Origin: Salinisphaera sp. LB1
GTDB lineage: Bacteria; Pseudomonadota; Gammaproteobacteria; Nevskiales; Salinisphaeraceae
Direction: 5' to 3'
Length of the DNA: 64,000 bases
Assembly (NCBI RefSeq): GCF_003177035.1
Contig: NZ_CP029488.1
Location: 930,001-994,000, forward strand
A program made the translations under genes and the position numbers. Below are positions 10,310 to 19,615 of this stretch, piece by piece; the stretch's first letter is position 1, and each line of letters begins with the position of its first letter. The notes under the pieces are model-generated. The model was not told the origin of the DNA. It did not search any database and saw only the letters and a list, made by a program, of their open reading frames with translations.

Positions 10310-10792
10310 ATGGCTGACAATCGCAAGACCCCCAAACCCCGTCACAACCCGTTCCGTGGCTTCCTCGACGTCATGAGCGAGATGAGCCGTGCCCAGGAAC
10401 AATGGATGAAAGGCGGCGGCAAGGTCAGCGGCAGCGGTCGCACCCATGCGGGCGCCTACGTGCCGCCGGCCGACATCTTCGCCATCGGCCAGGATCTGAT
10501 CGTGCGCTGCGAAGTGCCCGGCGTAAGGAGCGAGGACGTCTCGGTGACCGTCGCCAGCAGCGTGCTCACCATCTCCGGCCGGCGCAGCAGCGAACTCAAC
10601 GAAGACGAGGTGCTCTACTATACCCGCGAGCGCGTCTACGGCGAGTTCCGGCGCGCGATGATTCTGCCCAACGGGGTCGACGAGTCCGACATCAATGCCA
10701 CCGTGCGCAACGGACTACTCGAAATCCGCGTGTCCGGCGGCGCCGCGGCCAAGCCGCACGCGATCAGCGTGGTTGATCAGAACGAAGACTGA
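10310..10792 (+). CDS. Small heat shock protein, Hsp20/alpha-crystallin family
   Basis: A 160-residue cytoplasmic holdase chaperone. The alpha-crystallin domain runs from about residue 48 to 148: PPADIFAIGQDLIVRCEVPG, LTISGRR, RVYGEFRRAMILPNGVD, and NGLLEIRV, the usual end strand with a GLL(E)I motif. The N-terminal 45 residues are basic and flexible. The C-terminal I-x-I tail motif is not obvious (HAISVVDQ). GGAGG sits 7 bases before the ATG. A strong terminator follows at once, so it is probably a single-gene unit. Confidence 0.92.
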   Translation: MADNRKTPKPRHNPFRGFLDVMSEMSRAQEQWMKGGGKVSGSGRTHAGAYVPPADIFAIGQDLIVRCEVPGVRSEDVSVTVASSVLTISGRRSSELNEDEVLYYTRERVYGEFRRAMILPNGVDESDINATVRNGLLEIRVSGGAAAKPHAISVVDQNED

Positions 10793-10819
10793 TTCCCGTA
10801 CAACACGGTGCATCACAAG

Positions 10820-10850
10820 GAGGCCGGCGGGGAACCGTCGGCCTCTTTTT
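10820..10850 (+). terminator. Rho-independent terminator after Hsp20
   Basis: The stem GAGGCCGGCGG / CCGTCGGCCTC is followed directly by TTTTT, 27 bases after the Hsp20 stop. This is a classical intrinsic terminator. Confidence 0.85.
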
Positions 10851-11003
10851 CGTGTCATCGGCTGCCGTGTCAGGCGTCACCGGGTTGCAGCCCCAATCGC
10901 CTGGGGCCAACAAGGCGCACCGCCGATCCAAGGGCCAGGTAAAACGGCGGCCGTTTCTTGGCGCCTGTTTCAGCAGAACAAGGCGGGCTACCGGGACAAA
11001 CTC

Positions 11004-11600
11004 TTACAGCCCGGCGCTTTCTCCGAACCGATCGCCAAAGACGAATTCCGAGATCGGGCGCCGCTCGCGCGGCGTGGCGTCGCGTTCAGCAAGCGCGGGA
11101 TCGTCCCCGCCCGTCTTGTCGGCGTAGCCGATCGCAATCGCGGTCAGGGCCTCGGCGTTCATCGGGATCGAGAACGCACGGCGCGCGGCGTCCGGGTCCA
11201 GCCCGATCATCTGGTGGACGCGCAGGCCGCGCGCCGTGGCCTCGACCAGCAGACTACCGACCGCCAGACCGAGATCGTGCTCGGCAGCCTTGTTCGGATT
11301 GCCGTTACTCACGAACTCCCGAACGACCGTGCCGAGCACGAGCACCGGTGCCTTGTACGCCCATTTCCGATTCGGCTCCGCCAGACACTCGAGGATACGG
11401 CCGTGCGTATCGCCCTGCCCACGCCGGCCGACAATGAACCGCCACGGCTGTTCGTTGTAGCTCGAGGGCGCCCAGCGCGCGGCCTCGAACAACGAACGCA
11501 GATCCGCCGCCGGCACCGGTTGCTCGCTGAACACATAAGGGCTCCAGCGCACGGCCAGCAGATTCCTGATCGGATGATCAACGTCAGCGGTCTTTTTCAT
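11004..11600 (-). CDS. Nitroreductase-family FMN oxidoreductase
   Basis: A 198-residue NAD(P)H-dependent flavoenzyme of the nitroreductase fold. FMN-binding signatures are visible: RWSPYVFSEQPV near the N-terminus, ARWAPSSYNEQPWRFIVG at about residues 41-58, and the C-terminal AIAIGYAD. Substrate could be a nitroaromatic, quinone or flavin; the sequence does not say. The ATG at 11600 is preceded by GGAGAG. It is downstream of wrbA on the same strand with about 85 bases between, so the two may form a quinone/electrophile defence unit. Confidence 0.88.
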   Translation of the reverse strand: MKKTADVDHPIRNLLAVRWSPYVFSEQPVPAADLRSLFEAARWAPSSYNEQPWRFIVGRRGQGDTHGRILECLAEPNRKWAYKAPVLVLGTVVREFVSNGNPNKAAEHDLGLAVGSLLVEATARGLRVHQMIGLDPDAARRAFSIPMNAEALTAIAIGYADKTGGDDPALAERDATPRERRPISEFVFGDRFGESAGL

Positions 11601-11687
11601 GCCTACTCTCCGGTTACGGCTCAGCGCGGCTGGCCCGTTGGCCAGCCGCTGGACGCGATCATCTTCGCATAGGGCCGGGCACGCCGG

Positions 11688-12290
11688 TCAGCCCGAGAAC
11701 TGCGTGGCCAGCCGGGCGACTTTTTCGCCCTGATAGCGGGCGATGGACAATTCATTGTCGGAGGGCTGGCGCGAGCCGTCGCCGCCGGCATAGGTCGATG
11801 CGCCATAGGGCGAGCCGCCGCGCAGTTCGGAAATATCGAACAGTTCCTGGGCGCCCGCGTAATCGATGGGCGCGATCAGCATGCCGTGATGGGCCAGCGT
11901 GTTCCAGAACGACGTGATCGTCGTCTCGTTGCCGGCGCCGGTGGCGCTCGACGTGAATACGCTGCCGATCTTGTTGACCAGCTTGCCGTTGGCCCAGAGA
12001 CCGCCGGTCTGATCGAGGAAGGTGCGCATCTGGCCGGCCATGTTGCCGAAGCGGGTCGGTGTACCGAACACGATGGCGTCGTAATCGGCCAGCTCGTCCG
12101 GCGCAGCCTCTTCGCCGGCCAGCGCGCCCTTGGCACCGATGGCGTCGAGCGCCTCGCGGCTCATGGTTTCCGGCACGTGTTTGAGCGTGACCTCTACGCC
12201 CTCGACGGACTTCGCGCCCTCGACCACCGCCTGCGCCAGCGTTTCGATATGGCCGTACATGGAATAGTAGAGCACCAGAATCTTTTTCAT
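11688..12290 (-). CDS. wrbA: NAD(P)H:quinone oxidoreductase WrbA
   Basis: A 200-residue flavodoxin-like enzyme that reduces quinones by two electrons, protecting against redox cycling. The FMN phosphate loop is [12 protein letters not shown] at the N-terminus. [22 protein letters not shown] and [12 protein letters not shown] are the classical WrbA signatures. The start at 12290 (MKKILVLYY) has GAGGAG about 8 bases upstream and is preferred to the longer frame that begins at 12329. It is divergent from the LysR gene at 12445, a likely regulator. Confidence 0.94.
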   Translation of the reverse strand: MKKILVLYYSMYGHIETLAQAVVEGAKSVEGVEVTLKHVPETMSREALDAIGAKGALAGEEAAPDELADYDAIVFGTPTRFGNMAGQMRTFLDQTGGLWANGKLVNKIGSVFTSSATGAGNETTITSFWNTLAHHGMLIAPIDYAGAQELFDISELRGGSPYGASTYAGGDGSRQPSDNELSIARYQGEKVARLATQFSG

Positions 12291-12444
12291 ACGAACTCCT
12301 CGGCCCGTTTCGGCCTGGATGTTGTTCAAACGGATTCAATCGGGCGTCCCGATTGCGCCAGCGTCGAGGCTAGCCCCATGGCCCCACGGCGCATAGCAAG
12401 GCTTTCTGGCATAGTTGTTCAGATTTTTCGAACGCCTACCATCC

Positions 12445-13356
12445 ATGACCGAAGCCGTCCGCCTGGAAGCGTTGGAGGTATTGGACGCCATCGACCGGCA
12501 CGGCAGCTTTGCGGCCGCGGCGGCCTCGTTGTACCGCGTGCCCTCGGCGATCTCCTACACCGTCAACCAACTCGAGGCCGAGCTCGGCATCCGCGTGTTC
12601 GATCGTACCGGTCACCGAGCCGTGCTCACCCCCGCGGGCCGCCTGCTGCTCGACGAAGGCCGGCGGATTCTCGTGGCCACACGAGAGCTCGCCGCCGCCG
12701 CCCGGCGCCAGGCCGACCACTGGGAGCCGGAGCTCAAGATCGCGGTGGATGCCACCCAGCGGCCGGCCGACCTGTGGCCGGTGATCGCTGAATTTGCCGC
12801 GGCGCACCCTGCCATCAATGTGCGCATGCACGAGGAGGTCCTGGCCGGCAGCTGGGAGGCCCTGGTCGACGAGCGCGTGGATCTGGCGATCGGGGTCACC
12901 GACCCGCCAGCCAACGCCAGCATCCAGCGCACGCAGTTCGGGTGCATCGAGTTTGTCTTCTGCTGTGCACCCGATCACCCGCTCGTGGACGCGCCCAGGC
13001 CGCTGACCGAAGACACGATCCGGGCACATCGTGCGCTCGTGGTCGCCGATACCGCACGTCAGTTCGCCCAGCGCAGCGGCAACCTCATCGACGGCCAGCC
13101 GCGGCTGACCGTATCGAGCATGCGCACCAAGATCGAGGCCCTGGAACGCGGCCTGGGCGTCGGCTACTGCCCGCGCCACTGGGTCGCCGACGCGCTCGCC
13201 AGTGCACGGCTCGTCGCGCTGCCGACTGCCACTCGGCCGGCAGCGCGCGACACCTACCTGCTGTGGCGTCGCGGCGAACGCGGGCGCGCGCTGCAATGGT
13301 TCATCGACCGGCTCGGGCGCGGCTTCGGCTTGTCGCCCGACACAGCGCCTAGTTGA
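12445..13356 (+). CDS. LysR-family transcriptional regulator
   Basis: A 303-residue regulator with an N-terminal winged helix-turn-helix (LEVLDAIDRHGSFAAAAASL, then VPSAISYTVNQLEAELG) and a periplasmic-binding-like effector domain from about residue 90 (ELKIAVDATQRPADLWPVIA). The start is the ATG at 12445; a longer frame begins at a non-ATG codon at 12415. Divergence from wrbA with about 155 bases between suggests it controls wrbA and the nitroreductase, as related YhaJ-type regulators sense quinone-like compounds; this is inference. Its last 8 bases overlap the end of the convergent djlA gene. Confidence 0.9.
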   Translation: MTEAVRLEALEVLDAIDRHGSFAAAAASLYRVPSAISYTVNQLEAELGIRVFDRTGHRAVLTPAGRLLLDEGRRILVATRELAAAARRQADHWEPELKIAVDATQRPADLWPVIAEFAAAHPAINVRMHEEVLAGSWEALVDERVDLAIGVTDPPANASIQRTQFGCIEFVFCCAPDHPLVDAPRPLTEDTIRAHRALVVADTARQFAQRSGNLIDGQPRLTVSSMRTKIEALERGLGVGYCPRHWVADALASARLVALPTATRPAARDTYLLWRRGERGRALQWFIDRLGRGFGLSPDTAPS

Positions 13357-14152
13357 TGCCGCGCGCCTCGCAGATGCGTTCGTAGGCCGCACCGATCTCG
13401 CGGGTCTTTTGCTCGGCCATCTCGCGCATGCTCTCCGGCATGCCCTTGGAGGCCAGCTTATCCGGATGATTCTGGCTCATCTGGCGGCGATAGGCCTTCT
13501 TGACCTCGGCGTCGCTGGCCTCCGGCGAAACGCCGAGCACGTCGTAAGCCTGCTTGAGTTGGTCCTCGGGCGATACGCCGGCCCGGGACCCCATGCCGTC
13601 GCCGCCAGTGTCGCCGCTGGCCGCACCGCGCGCACCCAGCATCGCCTCGAGCTGGCGGATCTCCATCTCGGAAAGGCCCAGCCCGCGGGCCACACGCATG
13701 AGCGCGGCATGTTCGGCCGAGCTGACCTTGCCATCGGCCGCGATCGCCGCGATCTGCACCTGCAGGAACATCTGGTGCAGCGCGCGCTGGCCACGGGCGA
13801 CCTGCACGAACTTCGCGACTTCCGCATCCAGATCGAAATCGGCCTGCTTGCCGCGATTGAACGAGCGGCGGGCATCGTCCTTCTGCGTATCCGACAACCG
13901 CAGACGCGTGAACAATTCCTCGGCCACGCGAATCTCGTCGCGCGTGACCTGGCCGTCGGCCTTGCACAACGCGCCCATCACGGCGAACGTGGAATCCAGA
14001 AACTGGGACTGGATCTGCCCCAGATTGCCCCGCCGCAAGGCCATCGCCAGCAACTGGGCGATCCAGTAACCCACAACAGCGCCCAGCAGCGCGCCAGAAA
14101 AACCCATGAACGAGGCGCCGATGAGCGCCCCGGCAATAATCGCGATCAACAT
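13349..14152 (-). CDS. djlA: DnaJ-like co-chaperone DjlA
   Basis: A 267-residue inner-membrane J-protein that stimulates DnaK ATPase. A glycine-rich transmembrane segment (IAIIAGALIGASFMGFSGAL) opens the protein. A TerB-like helical domain follows (residues about 50-180, with VMGALCKADGQVTRDEIRVA and IAADGKVSSAEHAALMRVAR). A C-terminal J domain ends it (QAYDVLGVSPEASDAEVKKA, then the HPD motif in SQNHPDKL). This domain order and length are those of DjlA. It overlaps the LysR gene tail-to-tail by 8 bases. Confidence 0.93.
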   Translation of the reverse strand: MLIAIIAGALIGASFMGFSGALLGAVVGYWIAQLLAMALRRGNLGQIQSQFLDSTFAVMGALCKADGQVTRDEIRVAEELFTRLRLSDTQKDDARRSFNRGKQADFDLDAEVAKFVQVARGQRALHQMFLQVQIAAIAADGKVSSAEHAALMRVARGLGLSEMEIRQLEAMLGARGAASGDTGGDGMGSRAGVSPEDQLKQAYDVLGVSPEASDAEVKKAYRRQMSQNHPDKLASKGMPESMREMAEQKTREIGAAYERICEARGIN

Positions 14153-14204
14153 CCGCGCGATTCTACCCGCGCCGCACCGGTTACGGCGAATCCGAAATGC
14201 TGAT

Positions 14205-14888
14205 TCACGCCAGCCGCGCCTCGATCACCTCGCCCTCGCCGATCACGAACACACGATCGTCAACGCCCGGCGCGATCCGGCCGCCGCCGGCAAAACCACA
14301 GAATGCCGGCAGCACCATGCCACCCGGGCGCACCCAGAATGCCGGGCAGCGTACGCGCTCACCGGCGGCCGTCAGGCGCACGACCGGATGGAGATGGCCG
14401 GCGAGCACCGGGCCACGAACATCCTCGCCCGGCTCGTGCCGGCACACGAACGGCCCGATCTGGCGCGCGCCCGGTCGCCAGTCGATATCCAGATCCACCG
14501 GCAATTGGCGTACACGATCATGATTGCCGCGCGTGACCACGATCCCGATATCGTCGTGGCGCGCGCGCCACTCGGCAAACTGTGACAGCCAGGGCTCATT
14601 GCCCACCGGCGGGGCATGCACAAAATCGCCGAGCACGACCAGGCGCCGCGCGCCGGTGTCGTGCAGCGCCCGCTCGAGCCGGGCGAGATCGTTCCGGGTC
14701 GTGCCGGTCGGCACGCTCACGCCCTGACGCCGGAACACCGCGCCCTTGCCGAAATGCGTATCGGCCACGAACAGCGTCCGACCGGTCGGCCAGAACAGGC
14801 TGTGGTCGGCGCGCAGTAACAGCCGTTCGCCAGCCAGTTCAAGCTCGGCTTGCTGGAGCGGGAGTCGTGTATCGGCGCTTGCGGTCAT
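14205..14888 (-). CDS. pdeM: Ligase-associated DNA damage response endonuclease PdeM (metallophosphoesterase)
   Basis: A 227-residue calcineurin-like phosphoesterase of the PdeM type, usually encoded with an ATP-dependent ligase, an Lhr-like helicase and an exonuclease. Metal-binding motifs are in order: FVADTHFGKG (D-x-H), VLGDFVHAP (GD), TRGNHDR (GNHD) and LAGHLHPVV (GH-x-H). The GTTRNDLARLERAL stretch is typical of the family. The helicase partner lies 1 kb upstream on the same strand and the ligase 10 kb further on; the exonuclease is not in the window. Confidence 0.9.
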   Translation of the reverse strand: MTASADTRLPLQQAELELAGERLLLRADHSLFWPTGRTLFVADTHFGKGAVFRRQGVSVPTGTTRNDLARLERALHDTGARRLVVLGDFVHAPPVGNEPWLSQFAEWRARHDDIGIVVTRGNHDRVRQLPVDLDIDWRPGARQIGPFVCRHEPGEDVRGPVLAGHLHPVVRLTAAGERVRCPAFWVRPGGMVLPAFCGFAGGGRIAPGVDDRVFVIGEGEVIEARLA

Positions 14889-15169
14889 CCGTCTTTTACA
14901 CGTTCTTTTACACGTTGATGTGTGGCCAGCTTAAATGCGGCGGCAAGAGGCCCTAAGCGAGCATCGTGCCCATCATGGGTCGCGTCATACACTGGGCACG
15001 GCGCAATCGGCGGCCGATTGCGGATCGTATTCGATTTATCCAGTGCGGATAGGGCGCTGTCAGAACCGGCTCCGCAAATTAAACAGCGAAACAAAACTTC
15101 CTCCGCCTTCGAGCGTTCGCGCTTGGAAAACTCGCGAGTTTCGCGTTACTTGAGGTTTCGCGCTGTAGC

Positions 15170-15843
15170 GCGACTCCCTTTCGTTTGCTTGTCCAAACGA
15201 AAGGAAGCAAAGGAAAAGACACCCTACCTTGCGCCGATGCTTTTCGCATCGGTGCCCTGCGCGGCTCCGGCCGCAAGAGGGACAGCCGCGAAACTCGCGC
15301 CGCTACGCGGCACTCAGACACACGGCTGTCTTGTTCCTCTTTCGGCCTCCACTGCTCGGCGCTGCGCTCAAGGGAACCCGAATACAGGCACGGCCCGCGA
15401 GGTAACGGAGTTCGTGTCTGTATTACCTCCCGTCTGAGGCGACGGAGACGCGCAGCGGCGACGGGTGTCCGGCGCACTGCGCCGGTGCGGCAAGCTGTCT
15501 GAGGACGGCCAAAGCCGTCCGAGTTTTTGCCGCATCCCGTCGACGCGAGCATCGGAGTGGACCGGCAAAGCCGGCGCCGATGCGGGTGCCCTTTTCTTGG
15601 TTCCTTCTTTTGAGGGTGTAGACAAACCCTTACTCTGTCTAACGACTTGTAAAACAATGCCTTAGAAGTAGGCCGGATTAGCGCGCAGCGCGTAATCCGA
15701 CGCTCAATCTGTGGGTTTTGAGGCTTGGCTGTCGGATTACGGTGCAAGCACCTAATCCGACCTACGTAACTGTCTGATATTGCGTTTATTACCGGCATTT
15801 ATTTTGTCTACACCCTCTTTGGCAAGCAAAAGAAGGGACTCGC
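15170..15843. repeat. Long palindromic dispersed repeat, interrupted by a nested element
   Basis: The ends mirror each other: GCGACTCCCTTTCGTTTGCTTG on the left, and on the right the complement of GCGAGTCCCTTCTTTTGCTT. The left end forms a hairpin (CTTTCGTTT ... AAACGAAAG). The interior holds several small GC hairpins such as CGATGC-TTTTC-GCATCG and no gene. Without the nested 206-bp element it would be about 465 bp. I recognise this style of element from gammaproteobacterial genomes but cannot name the family. It fills most of the gap between pdeM and the helicase. Nothing is seen in 14889-15169. Confidence 0.7.
15612..15817. repeat. Nested 206-bp MITE-like element with 15-bp inverted ends
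   Basis: The element starts GAGGGTGTAGACAAA and ends with the exact complement TTTGTCTACACCCTC, flanked by TTT on both sides (15609-15611 and 15818-15820). Removing it and one TTT restores a palindrome CCTTCTTTTG-GCAAG-CAAAAGAAGG in the host repeat, which supports insertion. Inside are two related imperfect palindromes around GGATTA...TAATCC (15674-15699 and 15731-15761), like REP-type hairpins. No coding capacity. Confidence 0.8.
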
Positions 15844-15915
15844 ACTGCAGTGCGAAACCCGAACCACTGCGTACCTCGCGAATCGTCCGGCATCCATGAC
15901 CGGAACTCAACGCCC

Positions 15916-18396
15916 CTATTTCTTATCCGCCACCTTCTCGAGCTGCACGGTCATGCGCTCGACCCGATCGCGCCAGGATTCCCCGGTCACCTGACTGGCC
16001 ACCCGCTCGACCCAGAGCGGAAAACCCAGGGGCGTGAGCCGCGACGGCTCGGCCAGCCGGATCGACTGGCTGCCGATCGCAGCGAGCGCGGACCTGAGCC
16101 GCCCGATCTCCAGCTCCCGCTCAAGTACTTCGCGGCGCGCCTGGCCGAGCAGCCGATTGGCGGCGTCGTAGCGCACCAGCACATCGTAGACGAGCCCGCT
16201 GGAAGCCTGGATCTGACGCGCGCTCTTGGACGTGCCGGGGTAGCCCGGAAACACCAGTCCGGCGATGCGCGCGATATCACGAAACGCATGCTTGGCCAGC
16301 TCCGACGCATTGAGACAGGTCAGCAGATCGTCCACGAGATTATCTTCCGACAACGCGGCTCGCAGTTCATTCTCGGTGAAATCCACCTTCGAACGGGTGA
16401 CCAATTCGAAGCCGTAATCGTTGACCGAAAAGCGGAACGTCGCCTTGTGCATGCGCGCCAGCCGCCAGGCCACCAGCGCCGACAGGCCTTCGTGCGCCAG
16501 CCGGCCGGCGAAGGGATAGAAGAACCAGTGCCGACCTTCGCGGGAAGTGACATGCTCGATCAGCAGCTCGTCGGCGGCGGGCAGCGCCGACCAGCGTTGC
16601 TGTATTGCCAGCAGATCGTGGATGGCGGCCAGTTCCGGCTCGTCGTAGTGGTTGTTTCGAGCGGCTTCGAGCAGTTCGCGAATCGCGTCCGCCAGGGTGC
16701 CGGAGATCGCCATGCGCCCGCCGGCCCAGCGCGGCACCTGTCGGTTCTGGCGGGTGGCCGCTTTCACATAGGCGGTGAGTTCCTTGACGCGCACCAGTTC
16801 CAGCAGCCGGCCGGAGAACAGGAACACATCGCCCGGCTTGAGCTGCGCGATGAAGCGCTCCTCGACCGAGCCGAGCCGCCCGCCCTTGACCCAGCGCACG
16901 CTCATGGCGGCATCGGAAGTGATCGTGCCCATGGTCATGCGGTGCCGCCGTGCGATGCGCGGGTCGTTGACCGCGAGCTTGCCGTCGACGAAATCCACAC
17001 GCCGGAACTCCGGATAGGCGGCGAGCGCAGCCCCACCACGGGTGACGAAATCCAGCGTCCATTGCCATTCGTCGTCGGTGATATCGCGATACGCGTGCGT
17101 GCTGCGAATTTCGGCCAGCAGATCCTGGGGTGCGACCCCACCCGCGCCCGTGCTGCCGAGCGCCCGGGTCACCATATGTTGGGCGAGCACGTCGATGGCG
17201 CCGGTCAGCGGGCGCCGCGCCTCCAGTTCGCCGGCATGGGCTTTTCTACGCGCGGCGGCGATCTCGACCAGCTCGAAGGCATGGGTCGGCACGCACAGAA
17301 TCCGGCTGGGCACGCCGGGGCGATGGCCGGAGCGCCCGGCCCGCTGCAGCAGCCGCGCCACGCCCTTGGGGCTGCCAACCTGGATCACCTGATCGACCGG
17401 CGAGAAATCCACGCCCAGATCGAGGCTGGACGTAGCTACCACGCAGGCCAGCCGGCCATCGGCGATCATCGCCTCGACCGTGTCGCGCAGCTCACGATCG
17501 AGCGAGCCGTGGTGCAGCGCGATCCTCTCCAGCCAGTCCGGCCGGGCCCGAATCAGCGCCTGATGCCACAGTTCGGCCTGCGAGCGCGTGTTGGTGAACA
17601 GCAGCGTGGTCTGCGCGTTTTCCAACGCGGCGATCACCGGTGCCACCATCTGCGTGCCCATATGCCCGGCCCACGGGAAACGCTCGATAGTCTGGGGGAT
17701 CAACGCCGTGATTTCGGTCGTGGAAGGCACCACGCCTCGGATATGGGTGACCGGCTGGCCGCCGGTGAGCACGTCGCCGGCCTCCTCGAGATTGGCCAGC
17801 GTGGCCGACACGCCCCAGGTTCGCAGTCGCGGATTGATGGCCCGCAGGCGCGATAAACCCAGTTCAAGCGCAACGCCGCGCTTGGTCGAAAGCAGCTCAT
17901 GCCATTCGTCGACCACCACACAGTCCAGCCCGGCAAACATCTGCTCGTGATTGGCGTAGGACAGCAGCAGATTCAGACTTTCTGGCGTGGTCACCAGGGC
18001 GCTCGGCAGCTTCTTGCGCTGGCGCGCCTTGACGTGCGACTTGGTATCGCCGGTTCGCCGTTCGACGGTCCAGTTCAGGCCCAACTCGGCGGCGGAGGCC
18101 GCCAGATGCTGGGTGGTATCGGCCGCCAGCGCCCGCAGCGGGGTGATCCAGAGCACGGTCAGGCCCGGCGTGGCCGCCTCGTCGCCGGTGCTCGCCAGCC
18201 AGTCGTTGACCGCGCCGAACCAGGCGGCCAGCGTCTTGCCGGTGCCGGTCGGCGCATGGATCAGCCCCGATTCGCCGCGGCGCTGGGCGGCCCAGGCCGC
18301 GCACTGGAAATCGAAGATCTGCCAGTCGCGATCGGCGAACCAGCGCTCGATACGGGGATCGATAGCGACACGATCCGGCGCGATCGCCTCACTCAT
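15916..18396 (-). CDS. Ligase-associated DNA damage response DEXH-box helicase (Lhr-like)
   Basis: An 826-residue ATP-dependent DNA helicase. Motifs in order: I in HAPTGTGKT (about residue 50), Ia TPLRALAADT, II DEWHEL (DEWH), III VSATLAN, IV LLFTNTRSQAE, V ATSSLDLGVDFSPVDQV, and VI LLQRAGRSGHRPG, followed by the WH/Lhr core and C-terminal domain. The length is typical of the ~820-residue ligase-associated branch rather than full-length Lhr. The start at 18396 (MSEAIAPDR) overlaps the stop of the upstream membrane-protein gene, so the two are probably cotranscribed. It is part of the set with PdeM and the ligase. Confidence 0.93.
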   Translation of the reverse strand: MSEAIAPDRVAIDPRIERWFADRDWQIFDFQCAAWAAQRRGESGLIHAPTGTGKTLAAWFGAVNDWLASTGDEAATPGLTVLWITPLRALAADTTQHLAASAAELGLNWTVERRTGDTKSHVKARQRKKLPSALVTTPESLNLLLSYANHEQMFAGLDCVVVDEWHELLSTKRGVALELGLSRLRAINPRLRTWGVSATLANLEEAGDVLTGGQPVTHIRGVVPSTTEITALIPQTIERFPWAGHMGTQMVAPVIAALENAQTTLLFTNTRSQAELWHQALIRARPDWLERIALHHGSLDRELRDTVEAMIADGRLACVVATSSLDLGVDFSPVDQVIQVGSPKGVARLLQRAGRSGHRPGVPSRILCVPTHAFELVEIAAARRKAHAGELEARRPLTGAIDVLAQHMVTRALGSTGAGGVAPQDLLAEIRSTHAYRDITDDEWQWTLDFVTRGGAALAAYPEFRRVDFVDGKLAVNDPRIARRHRMTMGTITSDAAMSVRWVKGGRLGSVEERFIAQLKPGDVFLFSGRLLELVRVKELTAYVKAATRQNRQVPRWAGGRMAISGTLADAIRELLEAARNNHYDEPELAAIHDLLAIQQRWSALPAADELLIEHVTSREGRHWFFYPFAGRLAHEGLSALVAWRLARMHKATFRFSVNDYGFELVTRSKVDFTENELRAALSEDNLVDDLLTCLNASELAKHAFRDIARIAGLVFPGYPGTSKSARQIQASSGLVYDVLVRYDAANRLLGQARREVLERELEIGRLRSALAAIGSQSIRLAEPSRLTPLGFPLWVERVASQVTGESWRDRVERMTVQLEKVADKK

Positions 18397-18688
18397 CGGC
18401 CGGTTTCTTGCGGCTCCAGCGCGTGGCGATGCCACGCGCCTTATCCGACAACCACGGGAACCTGCGCTCGAAGCGCGCGAGTTGCTTCTGCACCCAGCGC
18501 GAATAAGGCGCCAGCAGGATCGCGGAGACGATCAGGAACAGCACGCCCTGAAGAATCGGCAGCACCAGGCCTGCGACGCCGAGCAGGAAGAAGAAGACGC
18601 CGGCGCCGATGCGCAGGTAATCGCGCCAGGTCATATCAGCCCAGCGAATCACTCGGGGCTCTTGGTCGTCACGCGTGGCGTAGGACAT
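18389..18688 (-). CDS. Small membrane protein, PGPGW-like
   Basis: A 99-residue protein. The start is taken at 18688 (MSYATRDDQEPRV) because residues before it look like leader noise. Two hydrophobic segments lie at about 24-40 and 42-60 around FFLLGVAGLVLPILQGVLFL, followed by a basic tail (ARFERRFPWLSDKARG). The pattern resembles the PGPGW-type putative transmembrane proteins. It overlaps the helicase start by 8 bases. Function unknown. Confidence 0.65.
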   Translation of the reverse strand: MSYATRDDQEPRVIRWADMTWRDYLRIGAGVFFFLLGVAGLVLPILQGVLFLIVSAILLAPYSRWVQKQLARFERRFPWLSDKARGIATRWSRKKPADE

Positions 18689-18807
18689 CGCGGCATCCGA
18701 TCGCAGGATTGCGTACCCACAACATGCGGGCACGCCGGGCCAAAGCAAACCAGCGGCGGGGCGGCTGGCCGCTGAACGATTACGCAATCACCCGCCCCGG
18801 CGATGCA

Positions 18808-19605
18808 CTATTTGCCGGTATCGGCCGGCGCGCGGTTCATCAGGCGATAGGCCAGGATTACCGGAACGAGCGTGGCGAGCATCACGACCGTGACCACCAC
18901 GTTCACCTCGGGCAGGCGCTGGCCGAGGCGGATGGCGCCGAAGATCCACAGCGGCAGCGTATTCTGCGCACCGGCCGTGAACGTGGTCACGATCACTTCG
19001 TCCAGCGACAGGGCGAAGGCCAGCAGCCCGCCGGAGATGAGTGCGGTGGACAGCATCGGCAGCGTGATACGCCGGAACGTCGAGAAGGCATCGGCGCCGA
19101 GGTCCATCGACGCCTCGCGCAGCGAGCCGGAGATACGGCGCAGGCGCGCGATGACGTTGTTGTAGACGATGACGATACAGAAGGTCGCGTGGCCGATCAC
19201 GATGGTCCAGTACGACAGCCCGACGTGCCAGAAACCGAAGAAGGAATTGAGCGCGATACCGGTGAGCACCCCCGGTAGCGCGATCGGCAGCACCACGATG
19301 AACGACACCGCGTCGCGGCCGAAGAACCGAAAGCGATGCACGGCAAAGGCCGCGGCCGTGCCGAGAACGACCGAAATGGTGGTGGCCAGAAGCGCGGCCT
19401 TGATCGACAGCCACAGCGCCTGCCGGATCTCGCGGTTGTGCCAGGCGGCTGGGAACCATTGCAGCGACAGCCCGGGAATCGGCCAGCTCTGGATATTCGA
19501 CGGGTTGAAGGCATAGATCACGATGATCGCAATCGGCACGAACAGAAAGACGATGACCAGCGCCGTCCAGATGCCGAGCAACCATTTGGTGAGTGTGCTT
19601 TCCAT
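18808..19605 (-). CDS. ydcV: Polyamine-type ABC transporter permease (YdcV/PotC-like)
   Basis: A 265-residue inner-membrane permease subunit with six predicted helices. The EAA loop for ATPase contact is REASMDLGADAFSTFRRITL (about residues 164-183). ALSLDEVIVTTFTAG is a PotC/YdcV signature. It is the last gene of the run patD-ydcT-ydcS-ydcU-ydcV, 10 bases after the other permease. Putrescine or a related polyamine is the likely substrate, given the neighbouring aminobutyraldehyde dehydrogenase. Confidence 0.88.
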   Translation of the reverse strand: MESTLTKWLLGIWTALVIVFLFVPIAIIVIYAFNPSNIQSWPIPGLSLQWFPAAWHNREIRQALWLSIKAALLATTISVVLGTAAAFAVHRFRFFGRDAVSFIVVLPIALPGVLTGIALNSFFGFWHVGLSYWTIVIGHATFCIVIVYNNVIARLRRISGSLREASMDLGADAFSTFRRITLPMLSTALISGGLLAFALSLDEVIVTTFTAGAQNTLPLWIFGAIRLGQRLPEVNVVVTVVMLATLVPVILAYRLMNRAPADTGK

Positions 19606-19615
19606 GATCGCGCCC

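Noticed and set aside
14922-15798. ORFs of 100-240 codons in the repeat region between pdeM and the helicase
   Set aside because: They cross hairpins and the nested element boundaries and show no protein features.
15850-17856. 668-codon plus-strand frame over the helicase
   Set aside because: The minus strand carries all helicase motifs in order; the plus frame is compositional shadow with no motif.
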